Made by a program: the position numbers and the translations under genes
The notes under the pieces: generated by a model
What the model was told of the DNA's origin: nothing
The model's database searches: none
The model's input: only the letters and a program-made list of their open reading frames with translations
Shown: positions 26,982 through 35,172 of the stretch, in pieces
Layout: each line of letters starts with the position of its first letter
Position numbering within the stretch: the stretch's first letter is position 1
Assembly (NCBI GenBank): GCA_902592675.1
Contig: CACJFJ010000004.1
Coordinates: 1 to 64,000 of the forward strand
Length of the DNA stretch: 64,000 bases
DNA from: an uncultured Pelagibacteraceae bacterium
GTDB lineage: Bacteria > Pseudomonadota > Alphaproteobacteria > Pelagibacterales > Pelagibacteraceae
Direction: 5' to 3'

Positions 26982-27057
26982 AAAAAAATTGATAACTTCA
27001 AAAGACAATGCTATATCCGAGCATTAATTTCAATTAAATAATAACTTTAAGGAAAAA

Positions 27058-27141
27058 ATGGGTTATCCAAAAAAACATCGGGGCCGAAGGAAAATGGGCT
27101 CAAAAAAGAGAAGAGCTAGAAAGAAAAATAAAAAAAAATAA
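27058..27141 (+). CDS. Tiny very basic protein, 27 residues
   Basis: An ATG at 27058 preceded by an AAGGA Shine-Dalgarno sequence five bases upstream opens a 27-residue frame ending at TAA 27139-27141. About two thirds of the residues are Lys or Arg, with GRRKMGSKKRRARKKN in the middle. Such tiny basic proteins are typical of ribosome-associated proteins, but it does not match bTHX or L36 by eye and no family is claimed. It lies six bases before the next membrane protein gene. Real translation is supported by the good ribosome binding site, which is rare in this window. Confidence 0.6.
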   Translation: MGYPKKHRGRRKMGSKKRRARKKNKKK

Positions 27142-27147
27142 CCTTTC

Positions 27148-27858
27148 ATGGAAAACATCAACAAGGTTAAGTCATTAAGCATCTGGATATTTATTATTCC
27201 CTTTGTAGCTGTCAATACATGTTTAATATTAATAACACAATTCCACGGACTATTTCCAAATCAAGAGGATATAATTCATAATACTTTCCCTTATTTTGAT
27301 GGAGGGGCATCTATAAGTAGAACTGCAAGACCTTATCCATCTTGGTTGATATTTAAGCCAGCAATGTTTCTGACTTCATTTCTTTTAATTAAATACTGGT
27401 TATATAATAAAAATATTATTTATCATTTGAGTAATAATCATAAAAATTTAAATAAGATATTGTTTTTTGGTGTAGCTTCTGCAATAGCACTGACTGTTCA
27501 CTCAATTTTTTTGGGCATAAAGTTTGATAATGATTTTTATAAACTTTTTAGAAGAATCATTATGTTGTCATTTATAATTTTTGAAATTGTTGCCCAAGCA
27601 TATCTTGTATCAACTTTATACTCATTAAAAGAAAAAATTATCAATCAAATAAATTATAATATCTTACGAATAAAATTAATACTAGTATCAGCTTTGATCT
27701 TTGTTGCTATTATAAGTATCCCAATAATTAGCTTACCAGGAAATAATTTTTTTGGATTTAATCTAAAATTTTTTAAACATGCATTAGAATGGGATTACTT
27801 TATAGGTGTAATTACTTTTTATTTGCTTACATTTTTCATGTGGAAGAAAAAAACATAG
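27148..27858 (+). CDS. Multi-span membrane protein, DRAM/Frag1-like
   Basis: Membrane protein of 236 residues with about six hydrophobic segments (12-31, 71-86, 106-125, 131-150, 173-195, 210-232). A luminal-type loop after the first segment (FPYFDGGASISRTARPYPSWLIFK) and the overall pattern resemble the Frag1/DRAM/Sfk1 family, but this is a tentative match. It leads a plus-strand run with a YLDPGTGS small membrane protein, a methyltransferase-like protein and a sulfatase-like membrane protein, so a role in envelope lipid or glycan formation is plausible. Confidence 0.7.
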   Translation: MENINKVKSLSIWIFIIPFVAVNTCLILITQFHGLFPNQEDIIHNTFPYFDGGASISRTARPYPSWLIFKPAMFLTSFLLIKYWLYNKNIIYHLSNNHKNLNKILFFGVASAIALTVHSIFLGIKFDNDFYKLFRRIIMLSFIIFEIVAQAYLVSTLYSLKEKIINQINYNILRIKLILVSALIFVAIISIPIISLPGNNFFGFNLKFFKHALEWDYFIGVITFYLLTFFMWKKKT

Positions 27859-27890
27859 ATTTTTAAATTAACTTATCATATAAAAACTTA

Positions 27891-28097
27891 ATGAAAAAAA
27901 TAATTTTAGTCTCTATTATATTAAATATTTTTTTCACAAAAAGTGCTTTTGCTTATCTTGATCCAGGAACTGGAAGTATAATTTTACAGGCATTATTAGG
28001 TGCTATTGCTGCAGCGGCCTCTTATTGTGCTTTTTATTGGAATAAAGTAAAAAATTTTTTTAAAAAAATTTTTAAGAAAAAAGAAAAAACTGAGTAG
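27891..28097 (+). CDS. Small YLDPGTGS-type membrane protein
   Basis: A 68-residue protein with a signal-like N-terminus (residues 1-21, ending SAFA), then the conserved block YLDPGTGSIILQALLGAIAAA (about 22-42), a second membrane segment and a strongly basic tail (NKVKNFFKKIFKKKEK). This short family is often found beside sulfatase-like, glycosyl- or methyltransferase genes for surface structures. It lies two bases before the methyltransferase-like gene. Function unknown; a small membrane partner of the downstream enzymes is likely. Confidence 0.85.
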   Translation: MKKIILVSIILNIFFTKSAFAYLDPGTGSIILQALLGAIAAAASYCAFYWNKVKNFFKKIFKKKEKTE

Positions 28098-28099
28098 TT

Positions 28100-29491
28100 G
28101 TGGAATTAAAAAAAAATCCCGGTTCATTTAGAGACCCAGCCGGTCAGATTTATAATTATAATGGCAGAGTCATAAGAATAGTAAAAAATTTTGGCAAAGA
28201 AAGATATGAATTTCTAAAAAAGAGTGGAATAATTAATGATAGTATTAATAAAGGTTTTTTAATAAACACAAAAGATGTAACGGAAGAATTTGAAAGTCAA
28301 AAAACTGAGAAGAATTGTTATTTTCTGGAGCATGAAAAATTAGATTATATTTCTTACCCGTACGAATGGAATTTTTACCAACTTAAATCAGCTGCCTTAC
28401 ATCATTTAGATTTTCAAATTTTTTTAATTGATAAAGATTTTGTAATGATTGATAGCACTGCTTATAACATTCAATTTATTAACTATAAACCAATTTTCAT
28501 TGATATTTTATCGCTTGATAAATATAGAGAGGGAGATTATTGGGTTGGACATTCTCAATTTTTACAACAATTTTTAAATCCTTTATTACTTAGATCGGTT
28601 AAAGGAATACAATTTAATGAATGGTATAAAGGTAATTTAGATGGAATTAAAACATCTGAACTTAATGATATCTTAAGTTTTAAAGATAAATTATCATTTA
28701 ATATTTTCTTCTCAGTCGTTCTTTTGTCTAAATTTGAAAAAAAAAATAAATTAAACCCAAAAAAGGCTCTTAAAAAATTACAAAATAAAAAATCTTTGTC
28801 GAAAAATTCTTATAAATCAATGTTGGTTCAGCTTAAAAATTGGATAAATAAGCTAGAGCCACTGAAGAAAAAAACTGAGTGGGATAATTATTCATCTATT
28901 AATACATATCAAAAAGAAGAGGAGCAAAAAAAGTTAAAAATTGTAAATGAATTTTCTAAAAAATTTAAACCAAAAATCTTAGCAGATATAGGTTGTAATG
29001 ATGGTGTTTATAGTTTTGAAAGTTTGAAGGCTGGAACAAAAAAAGTAGTTGGTTTTGACATAGATATTAACTCTATTGAAAGAGCTTACAAAAATTCAGT
29101 AAATAATAATCTCAATTTTATACCCATATACTTTAACGCTATGAATCAAAGTTCTCAAATTGGGTGGAATGAAAGTGAACGTTTAAGCTTTAATAATAGG
29201 AATAATTTTGATGCTATGATCGCACTAGCGTTTGAACATCATTTAACATTAGCAAATAATATACCCCTGGATGATGCAATCAGCTGGTTAATGAAAATAG
29301 CTCCTGTAGGCTTAATAGAATTTGTTGATAAAAAAGATGAAACAGTAAAAAAAATACTCTCACTTAAGGGTGATATATTTCCTGATTACAACATTGAAAA
29401 TTTTGAAAAAAGTATTTTAATGAATGGTAAAATAATCAATAAAACTCCTATCAGCAATACCAGAACTTTATATGAATTTAAAAAAAACTAA
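28100..29491 (+). CDS. SAM-dependent methyltransferase-like protein (NoeA-like), GTG start
   Basis: Protein of 463 residues starting at a GTG two bases after the preceding stop. The N-terminal half (about 1-230) is a non-catalytic-looking domain beginning NPGSFRDPAGQIYNYNGRVIR. The C-terminal half has a class I methyltransferase core: ILADIGCNDGVYSFESL (SAM motif I, about 293) and VVGFDIDINSIERAY (about 316), and AMIALAFEHHLTL (about 371). The layout resembles the NoeA-related methyltransferases of Nod-factor clusters. It overlaps the sulfatase-like gene by 20 bases. The substrate is probably a surface glycan or lipid, by inference. Confidence 0.75.
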   Translation: MELKKNPGSFRDPAGQIYNYNGRVIRIVKNFGKERYEFLKKSGIINDSINKGFLINTKDVTEEFESQKTEKNCYFLEHEKLDYISYPYEWNFYQLKSAALHHLDFQIFLIDKDFVMIDSTAYNIQFINYKPIFIDILSLDKYREGDYWVGHSQFLQQFLNPLLLRSVKGIQFNEWYKGNLDGIKTSELNDILSFKDKLSFNIFFSVVLLSKFEKKNKLNPKKALKKLQNKKSLSKNSYKSMLVQLKNWINKLEPLKKKTEWDNYSSINTYQKEEEQKKLKIVNEFSKKFKPKILADIGCNDGVYSFESLKAGTKKVVGFDIDINSIERAYKNSVNNNLNFIPIYFNAMNQSSQIGWNESERLSFNNRNNFDAMIALAFEHHLTLANNIPLDDAISWLMKIAPVGLIEFVDKKDETVKKILSLKGDIFPDYNIENFEKSILMNGKIINKTPISNTRTLYEFKKN

Positions 29492-30893
29492 TCTTTTAGT
29501 TTTAATCTCTTTTTTTCCAGTATTTGTTTTTAGATCTAATCTTAATTTAATAGAGATATTATTTACAACTCTGATTTTTTTAATACCAGCACTAATAATA
29601 AATTATTTCATTATGAGAGGAAAAATATTGAACTCAAAGTTTATCAATCTCTATATTGCGTCCATAATTGTATTTGGGATAGATAATCATTTTGGCTTAT
29701 GGAATGGATTTATACAGCCATTAAAGTACAAATTTTTAGAGATTTTCACTATAATTTATTTGCCTGGGATTTTAACATTATTCATTCTCATTTTATTTTT
29801 ATTCTTTCTTTTAATTACATCAGATAAAAAATTTATAAATGTAATTTTAATTTTTTTAGTAACAATATTTTTATTTAATTTAGTAGATAAGACTAAATCA
29901 TTCAAAAAAATTAAAGATTACAATAAAGTAAATAACACCAAATTTGAAAAGGTTGATTTAGTCATTGTATTTGATGAAATGTCGGGCTTAAATAGTTTGT
30001 CTAGCAGAACACAGGAAGGATCAGAATTTAACATAATCGCAAAAAAATTATTTGAAAAATATAATTTTGAATTTTATAATAATGTAAGTTCAATATCAGG
30101 TAATTCAATCTCTTCTTTGGCTGCACTTCTAAACTTCTCTGAGTCTGAGGATATAAGAGATAAAGTCGTAAAAAAATCAAAAAATTATTTTTATGAATAT
30201 GAATTAAATAAGAGTTTATTTTTTGAAAAATTTAATAAAATTAGTATATACCAAAATATTCACATTGATTATTGTAACTTTTTGAACATTAACAAATGTA
30301 AAACCTATAATCCATTTAATCAGACGAAATATTTAAATGGTTATAAGGACACTTACTTGACAAAAATTATATCTTTATGGAAATTAAATGGTTCCATCTC
30401 TTCAGCATTAATTTGGAGATCTTTAAGAGAGCTCAGAATAATAGATAGTAACTTAGAACCAGAGGGCCATAAGACAACTTTTAATAATTTTTTCTTTGAT
30501 TTAGAGAAGGACATTTATTCAAAAAATTTTGATTTGATTTTTGCTCATACTTTAGTTCCACATCGTCCATATGGATTTAACAAACAATGTAATTATGATG
30601 GTAGTTTATCTCTAAAAAATACTTTCTATTCAAAAAAGGAACATATAAACCAACATAACATTGAGAGAAAATGTGTCTTTTATTTTTTAGATAATTTTTT
30701 AAATAATTTGAATAAAAATAATTTTCTTGATAATATTGATTTAACAATACTCTCTGATCACGGTTCAAGAATTACTAAAGATGATGAGAGTTATTACTCA
30801 GTCATATATGCTCATAGAAACAATCAATCGAAATTTAAAGAAATAAAGAAAAAAGAGTTTAGTCAAAAAATATTTTCAAAAAAATATAGGTAA
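29472..30893 (+). CDS. Sulfatase/LTA-synthase-fold membrane protein
   Basis: Protein of 473 residues with five hydrophobic segments in the first 140 residues followed by an alkaline-phosphatase-superfamily domain outside the membrane. The metal-ligand Asp is in KVDLVIVFDEMSG (about 161-173), a likely nucleophile region is NVSSISGNSISSLAAL (about 204), HTLVPHRPYGF gives His ligands (about 359) and the end motif is ILSDHGSR (about 427). It overlaps the methyltransferase-like gene by 20 bases. Likely transfers or removes a phosphoryl or sulfuryl headgroup on an envelope lipid or glycan; the substrate is unknown. Confidence 0.8.
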   Translation: MNLKKTNLLVLISFFPVFVFRSNLNLIEILFTTLIFLIPALIINYFIMRGKILNSKFINLYIASIIVFGIDNHFGLWNGFIQPLKYKFLEIFTIIYLPGILTLFILILFLFFLLITSDKKFINVILIFLVTIFLFNLVDKTKSFKKIKDYNKVNNTKFEKVDLVIVFDEMSGLNSLSSRTQEGSEFNIIAKKLFEKYNFEFYNNVSSISGNSISSLAALLNFSESEDIRDKVVKKSKNYFYEYELNKSLFFEKFNKISIYQNIHIDYCNFLNINKCKTYNPFNQTKYLNGYKDTYLTKIISLWKLNGSISSALIWRSLRELRIIDSNLEPEGHKTTFNNFFFDLEKDIYSKNFDLIFAHTLVPHRPYGFNKQCNYDGSLSLKNTFYSKKEHINQHNIERKCVFYFLDNFLNNLNKNNFLDNIDLTILSDHGSRITKDDESYYSVIYAHRNNQSKFKEIKKKEFSQKIFSKKYR

Positions 30894-30896
30894 GAT

Positions 30897-32012
30897 TTAC
30901 TTAATCCAACCACCTCCTAAAACCTTATAACCTAAATTATCTTTATTATAAAACACACAAGCTTGCCCAGGAGATATGCCATCTTCTGGCAAACTTAGTT
31001 TTACTTCGGCTAAGCCATGCTCTTTTAGATTAATCTTAGCTTTTAAAAGCTTACCAGTTGATCTAACTTTAACTAATATCTCTCCATTAAAGTCAGTTTC
31101 ATCTCCAAGTATATTAATATTTTTTAATAATAAATTTGTTGTAGCTAATTTTTCTTTTGGTCCCACAATTATTTCATTTCTATCTGAATTAATTTTAATT
31201 ACATATAAAGCCTCTTTATCAGAGACTCTGATCCCTTTTCTTTGTCCAATTGTAAAATTAATAATGCCATCATGTGTTCCTATTACTTCTCCATTTAAAT
31301 TCTTAATATTGCCTTTTTTAAAAGACTCAGGTCTAAATTTTTTAATAACAGAAGCATAGTCACCATTAGGCACAAAACAAATATCTTGGCTGTCTGGTTT
31401 ATCTGCTACATTTAACTCAAGTTTTTTAGCTATCTTTCTAGTTTCATCTTTCATTAATCCTCCTAAAGGGAATCTTAAATAATTAAGTTGTTCTTTAGTT
31501 GTGCTGAATAAAAAATAGCTTTGATCTCTGTTATCATCATTGGCTTTGTACATATGTGTTTTGTTTTTTAAAGTGATACTTTTCACATAATGTCCCGTAA
31601 CAAGAGCATCAGCATTTAAATTTTTTGCAACCTCAAATAAATCTTTGAACTTAACTGTTTGATTGCATTGAATACAAGGTATTGGGGTCTCTCCTTTTAA
31701 GTAACTATCAGTAAAATTATCAATCACTTCTTGTTTGAATTTATTTTGATAATATAAAATTTTATGCTTAATACCCAGCTTTTGTGCAACTCTTTTAGCA
31801 TCTAATATATCTTGCCCTGAACAACATTGTTTGGACTCAGCTACTTCTTTTGCATCGTTATATAATTTTAAAGTTATGCCAATAACGTCATATCCTTCTT
31901 TTTTCATCATTCCTGCAACTGCAGAGGAGTCTACACCACCAGACATTGCTACAACAACTTTAGTTTCTGAAGGTTTTTTATTTAATCCAAGAGTATTTAA
32001 TTCATTATTCAT
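30897..32012 (-). CDS. mnmA: tRNA-specific 2-thiouridylase
   Basis: Enzyme of 371 residues that thiolates U34 of tRNAs for Lys, Glu and Gln. The PP-loop motif [17 protein letters not shown] (about 20-36) binds ATP, the first catalytic Cys lies in [13 protein letters not shown] (about 113), the tRNA-binding GDYASV stretch is near residue 212 and the second Cys is in [22 protein letters not shown]. It is convergent with the sulfatase-like gene and divergent from the DUF3553 gene. Housekeeping; no odd features. Confidence 0.97.
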   Translation of the reverse strand: MNNELNTLGLNKKPSETKVVVAMSGGVDSSAVAGMMKKEGYDVIGITLKLYNDAKEVAESKQCCSGQDILDAKRVAQKLGIKHKILYYQNKFKQEVIDNFTDSYLKGETPIPCIQCNQTVKFKDLFEVAKNLNADALVTGHYVKSITLKNKTHMYKANDDNRDQSYFLFSTTKEQLNYLRFPLGGLMKDETRKIAKKLELNVADKPDSQDICFVPNGDYASVIKKFRPESFKKGNIKNLNGEVIGTHDGIINFTIGQRKGIRVSDKEALYVIKINSDRNEIIVGPKEKLATTNLLLKNINILGDETDFNGEILVKVRSTGKLLKAKINLKEHGLAEVKLSLPEDGISPGQACVFYNKDNLGYKVLGGGWIK

Positions 32013-32053
32013 TTGATGGTATATATACTGATTTCTAATATAAGGTAAATTAA

Positions 32054-32224
32054 ATGATTTACGAATTTGAGCCAGGTGACAAAGTTATTAATCCAAAAAA
32101 TAAAGATTGGGGAATAGGGCAAATTCAATCAATAATTAAAGAGAAAGTCACAGTAAATTTTGAAAATGTGGGAAAAAAAGTGATTAATGCTAACAATGTA
32201 ATACTTCAGAGAATTAATGACTGA
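32054..32224 (+). CDS. DUF3553-family small protein
   Basis: A 56-residue protein with the DUF3553 pattern: [20 protein letters not shown] followed by [13 protein letters not shown]. The family resembles the CarD/RID-like beta domains and is common in alphaproteobacteria, with no fixed function. Its stop overlaps the start of the inositol-phosphatase-family gene by eight bases (ATGACTGA), so the two are translationally coupled. Divergent from mnmA. Confidence 0.88.
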   Translation: MIYEFEPGDKVINPKNKDWGIGQIQSIIKEKVTVNFENVGKKVINANNVILQRIND

Positions 32225-32996
32225 AATTGATATAAAAAAAATTATTGAAAATTTAATAGAAACTTTTTTAGATGCAGGAAAAATTTCTTTAAATTTAAGA
32301 AAAAAAGGTCTCACAAAAAAAATTAAACCTGATGACACCCCGGTTAGTAATGGTGATTTAGAGGTAAATAAGATTATTTCTAAAAAAATTTCTACTCTTT
32401 CTCCAGACCTTCCAATTGTTTCTGAGGAAACTACTGATAATAAATCAAAAAAAAATCTCGAAAATTTTTGGTTAATTGATCCTATTGATGGTACTTTTGA
32501 TTACATCAATGGCCTTGATGAATTTACAATTAATGCAGGATTGATAATTAATAAAAGACCTGTCGCTGGATTAATATGCGCTCCTGCAAAAAAAAGAATG
32601 TTTTTTTCATACGAAACAAAATCTGCCTATGAATTTATAGATGGAAAAATCAAAAAATTAGATGGTTCAAAAAATTTAGATAGAAAAGATATTAGATTTG
32701 TCTCGTACTCAAATAATTTAAAGCCAGAAATTCAAAAAATTCATAATCAACTAAACGTAAAAAAATTTATTAGAATGAAAAGTTCACTTAAATTTTGTGT
32801 AATCGCCTCTGGAGAATATGATGGTTATGTTGCTGAACCGAGAGCTTATGAATGGGATATTGCTGCTGGGCACGCAATCTTACAAGGAGCTGGAGGAAAA
32901 ATAACTGATTTTGAGGGTAATGAAATTTTATATGGAAAAAAAGGTTTTAATAACCCTAGTATTATTCTAAAAAGTAAAAGAATTAATAATGGATGA
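32217..32996 (+). CDS. Inositol monophosphatase-family phosphatase (CysQ-like)
   Basis: Metal-dependent phosphatase of 259 residues. Motifs are LPIVSEETTDN (metal Glu, about 63), LIDPIDGTFDYINGLDEF (metal Asp residues, about 84) and EWDIAAGHAILQGAGG (about 217). In bacteria this family removes phosphate from 3'-phosphoadenosine 5'-phosphate or from inositol or histidinol phosphates. Length and the FDYINGLDEFTINAGLI segment suggest the PAP phosphatase (CysQ) side, but this is a family-level guess. Coupled to DUF3553 upstream and overlaps a 45-residue frame downstream. Confidence 0.85.
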   Translation: MTEIDIKKIIENLIETFLDAGKISLNLRKKGLTKKIKPDDTPVSNGDLEVNKIISKKISTLSPDLPIVSEETTDNKSKKNLENFWLIDPIDGTFDYINGLDEFTINAGLIINKRPVAGLICAPAKKRMFFSYETKSAYEFIDGKIKKLDGSKNLDRKDIRFVSYSNNLKPEIQKIHNQLNVKKFIRMKSSLKFCVIASGEYDGYVAEPRAYEWDIAAGHAILQGAGGKITDFEGNEILYGKKGFNNPSIILKSKRINNG

Positions 32997-33126
32997 GCAA
33001 TTAAGAATTATTTTGATAATTATAATTTCGGTATCAATTTTTGGTTTAATAGTATTTGTTTTTGTAAAAAATTATATTAAAAATAAGATTAAAAATCTTT
33101 TAGAGGATAAAAAAAAATTAAAGTAA
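32989..33126 (+). CDS. Small single-span membrane protein, 45 residues
   Basis: An ATG at 32989 overlapping the phosphatase gene by eight bases opens a 45-residue frame: short acidic N-terminus, one membrane segment (about 6-26, IILIIIISVSIFGLIVFVFV) and a basic tail (KNYIKNKIKNLLEDKKKLK). Its end overlaps the recX 3' end by nine bases on the opposite strand. The overlap form matches the coupling seen before the phosphatase gene, which supports real translation. No family recognised. Confidence 0.55.
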   Translation: MDEQLRIILIIIISVSIFGLIVFVFVKNYIKNKIKNLLEDKKKLK

Positions 33127-33681
33127 CTTTATTATTTTAAGAAAATCATCTTTTTTTATATCCATAACTTTCTTTGAAGTATCGTAATTAAATCCATTTC
33201 TTGCGAGTAATGATATGTCTTTTTTGTAAAATAAAGACCTATTATCCTCAGTTCGCGCTGGGCCAATTCTTTTCTTTTTACATAACTTTAAAGCTGAGAA
33301 AAAATCTTGATCTGAATTATTGTCTTGAATTTTTTCGACAGTTTCATTTATATATTGACTATTAATTCCTTTACCTATCAAATAATTTCTTATTTTATTT
33401 ATTGAACTACCTCTTTGGATCATGCTTTTTGCTTTACTATCTGAATAAAATTTATCATTTATAAACTTATTTTTTTCTAAATCTGAAAGAACAATATCAA
33501 TTAAATTAGTTACATCCTGTTTTTTGATATTTAAATTAGATGTTTTTAAGTATTTTTTAAGTAGATAAGTTTTCAATTGTTGTTTGGAGGGTGCGTACTT
33601 TTCAACATAAGTGTAAGCAAAATTTCTCATCTCCTCTACCGTAACTTTAAGAGTTTTTTTTCTATTTCTTATAGGAATCAT
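33118..33681 (-). CDS. recX: Regulatory protein RecX
   Basis: RecA regulator of 187 residues from the ATG at 33681 (a TTG at 33687 would add two). The three-helix repeats of RecX are visible: AYTYVEKYAPSKQQLKTYL (about 22), FYSDSKAKSMIQRGSSINKIRNYLIGKGIN (about 86) and the C-terminal LLARNGFNYDTSKKVM. RecX inhibits or tunes RecA filaments. No recA is in the window. The 3' end overlaps a 45-residue plus-strand frame by nine bases. Confidence 0.88.
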   Translation of the reverse strand: MIPIRNRKKTLKVTVEEMRNFAYTYVEKYAPSKQQLKTYLLKKYLKTSNLNIKKQDVTNLIDIVLSDLEKNKFINDKFYSDSKAKSMIQRGSSINKIRNYLIGKGINSQYINETVEKIQDNNSDQDFFSALKLCKKKRIGPARTEDNRSLFYKKDISLLARNGFNYDTSKKVMDIKKDDFLKIIKLL

Positions 33682-33709
33682 AGTCAAATTTAATATAATA
33701 TATATTAAA

Positions 33710-34183
33710 ATGATCGAGCAAATTTATAATTATTTTACAATAGATATATTATATTATTGGGTGAATATTGGAGTTCTACCTTTTTGGCTAATTCTGATTT
33801 TTTTTCCCAGATCTAACTTATGTAGATATTTTGTAACTTCTATATTTCCATTTCTTCTTTTAAGTAGCACATATGTATTTATATTATATAAATCACACCT
33901 AAATTCTTTCGATTTTATCAACAATTTTAATCTTTACATTGGGATAGATGAATTATCAGAACTATTCACTAACAAAAGTTTTCTTATTATGTTCTGGATA
34001 CATTTTATTTCTATAAATCTATTTGCTGGTGGATGGATAATAAAAGATTCAGAAAAATTTATGATTAATAAATTTTTATTATTTATACCTCTTGTTATTA
34101 CTTATCTCATTGGACCTTTGGGTTTATTTGTTTATTGGATAATAAGAATTTTTTATGCCAAAAACATAAATTTATATGACTAA
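33710..34183 (+). CDS. ABA4-like (DUF4281) membrane protein
   Basis: Four-span membrane protein of 157 residues: segments about 16-33, 41-60, 94-112 and 126-147. The block YWVNIGVLPFWLILIFFPRS and the HFISINLFAGGWI...GPLGLFVYWIIR ending fit the ABA4-like DUF4281 family, whose plant member is needed for neoxanthin synthesis. In bacteria the role is unknown; a carotenoid-related role would fit a proteorhodopsin-bearing organism but no carotenoid gene is in this window. Its stop overlaps the next start by eight bases. Confidence 0.82.
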   Translation: MIEQIYNYFTIDILYYWVNIGVLPFWLILIFFPRSNLCRYFVTSIFPFLLLSSTYVFILYKSHLNSFDFINNFNLYIGIDELSELFTNKSFLIMFWIHFISINLFAGGWIIKDSEKFMINKFLLFIPLVITYLIGPLGLFVYWIIRIFYAKNINLYD

Positions 34184-34754
34184 GAAGATAGATTTTTATT
34201 TTGATTTTATTAGCCCTTATTCATATTTAGCTCATAAGAGAATTATTAGCTTGAATAATAGAGATAAATTTAACTACAAGGCAATACTACTTGGTGGATT
34301 ACACAACTTAGGAGGTATTACAGCCCCTGCATTCAACCAGAAAAAAATGAAAAATATGAAAAACGACTGCATGTTAATAGCTGAAAAAAATAAGATTGAT
34401 TTTATGTGGAATGATAAATTTCCAATTAATTCATTAAATCTTATGAGGGGATATCTTTTTGTGGATGATAATAAAAAAAATCAATTTTTTGATATTTGTT
34501 TTGATGCTTATTGGAAAAATAATTTTGATATCTCAAAGGATGAAAATATTAAAAGAATTTTACTAGAATGTAAAATCGAACTAGAGGAATTTGAGTCGGG
34601 AATAAAAGATCAAAAAATAAAAGATGAGCTTAAGAATTTAACAAATCAAGCTTTTCAAAATGATGTTTTTGGTGCACCTACTTTTGTTGTTAATAATAAA
34701 TTATTTTGGGGTCAAGATAGACTTGATTACGCTTTAGAAGAACTTAAAAATTAG
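34176..34754 (+). CDS. DsbA-fold 2-hydroxychromene-2-carboxylate isomerase-like protein
   Basis: Thioredoxin-fold protein of 192 residues of the HCCA isomerase/kappa-GST type. The N-terminal FYFDFISPYSYLAHKRI carries Ser in the place of the DsbA cysteine, as in this family, and the C-terminus has FGAPTFVVNNKLFWGQDRLDYAL, the standard end. Such enzymes use glutathione for isomerisation or conjugation. It is coupled to the ABA4-like gene by an eight-base overlap and converges with a rhodanese. True substrate unknown. Confidence 0.87.
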   Translation: MTKKIDFYFDFISPYSYLAHKRIISLNNRDKFNYKAILLGGLHNLGGITAPAFNQKKMKNMKNDCMLIAEKNKIDFMWNDKFPINSLNLMRGYLFVDDNKKNQFFDICFDAYWKNNFDISKDENIKRILLECKIELEEFESGIKDQKIKDELKNLTNQAFQNDVFGAPTFVVNNKLFWGQDRLDYALEELKN

Positions 34755-35134
34755 ATAATTTTAAATTTGCTTTGCTTTAACGAAGCATAACCTCCATTGA
34801 CATGTGATACATTTTTAAAACCCATATCTTGTAAAGTCTTTGCTGCTAAAGCAGATCTTAAACCTCCTGCACAAAATAGAACCATTTCTTTATTTGCATC
34901 AAGTTTTCCATCTTTGTAATATGCACTCTCTGGGTCTAACCAAAATTCAAGCATACCTCTCGGTATGTGATTTGCTCCTTCAATTCTTCCCTCTTTTTGA
35001 AGCTCTCTTACATCTCTAATATCAATTAGATTACACTGATTATCTTGAAATTTTTTATGTGCTTCATCAGGTGAGATTGTTTTGATCTTTTCAAGTGCCT
35101 CTGCAACCAGAGTTTGAGATGATTTAATAGTCAT
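34751..35134 (-). CDS. Rhodanese-domain sulfurtransferase
   Basis: Single rhodanese domain of 127 residues. The domain start NLIDIRDVRELQKEGRIEGANHIPRG (about 35-60) and the active-site loop LFCAGGLRSALAA (Cys about 88) are intact, followed by LQDMGFKNVSHVNGGY. It moves sulfane sulfur from a donor such as thiosulfate or a persulfide. Overlaps the isomerase-like gene tail to tail by four bases. It may be related to the sulfur chemistry elsewhere in the window, but is not adjacent to it. Confidence 0.92.
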   Translation of the reverse strand: MTIKSSQTLVAEALEKIKTISPDEAHKKFQDNQCNLIDIRDVRELQKEGRIEGANHIPRGMLEFWLDPESAYYKDGKLDANKEMVLFCAGGLRSALAAKTLQDMGFKNVSHVNGGYASLKQSKFKII

Positions 35135-35172
35135 AATACTGTAAACATGTATATCATAAATTTATAAAACTT

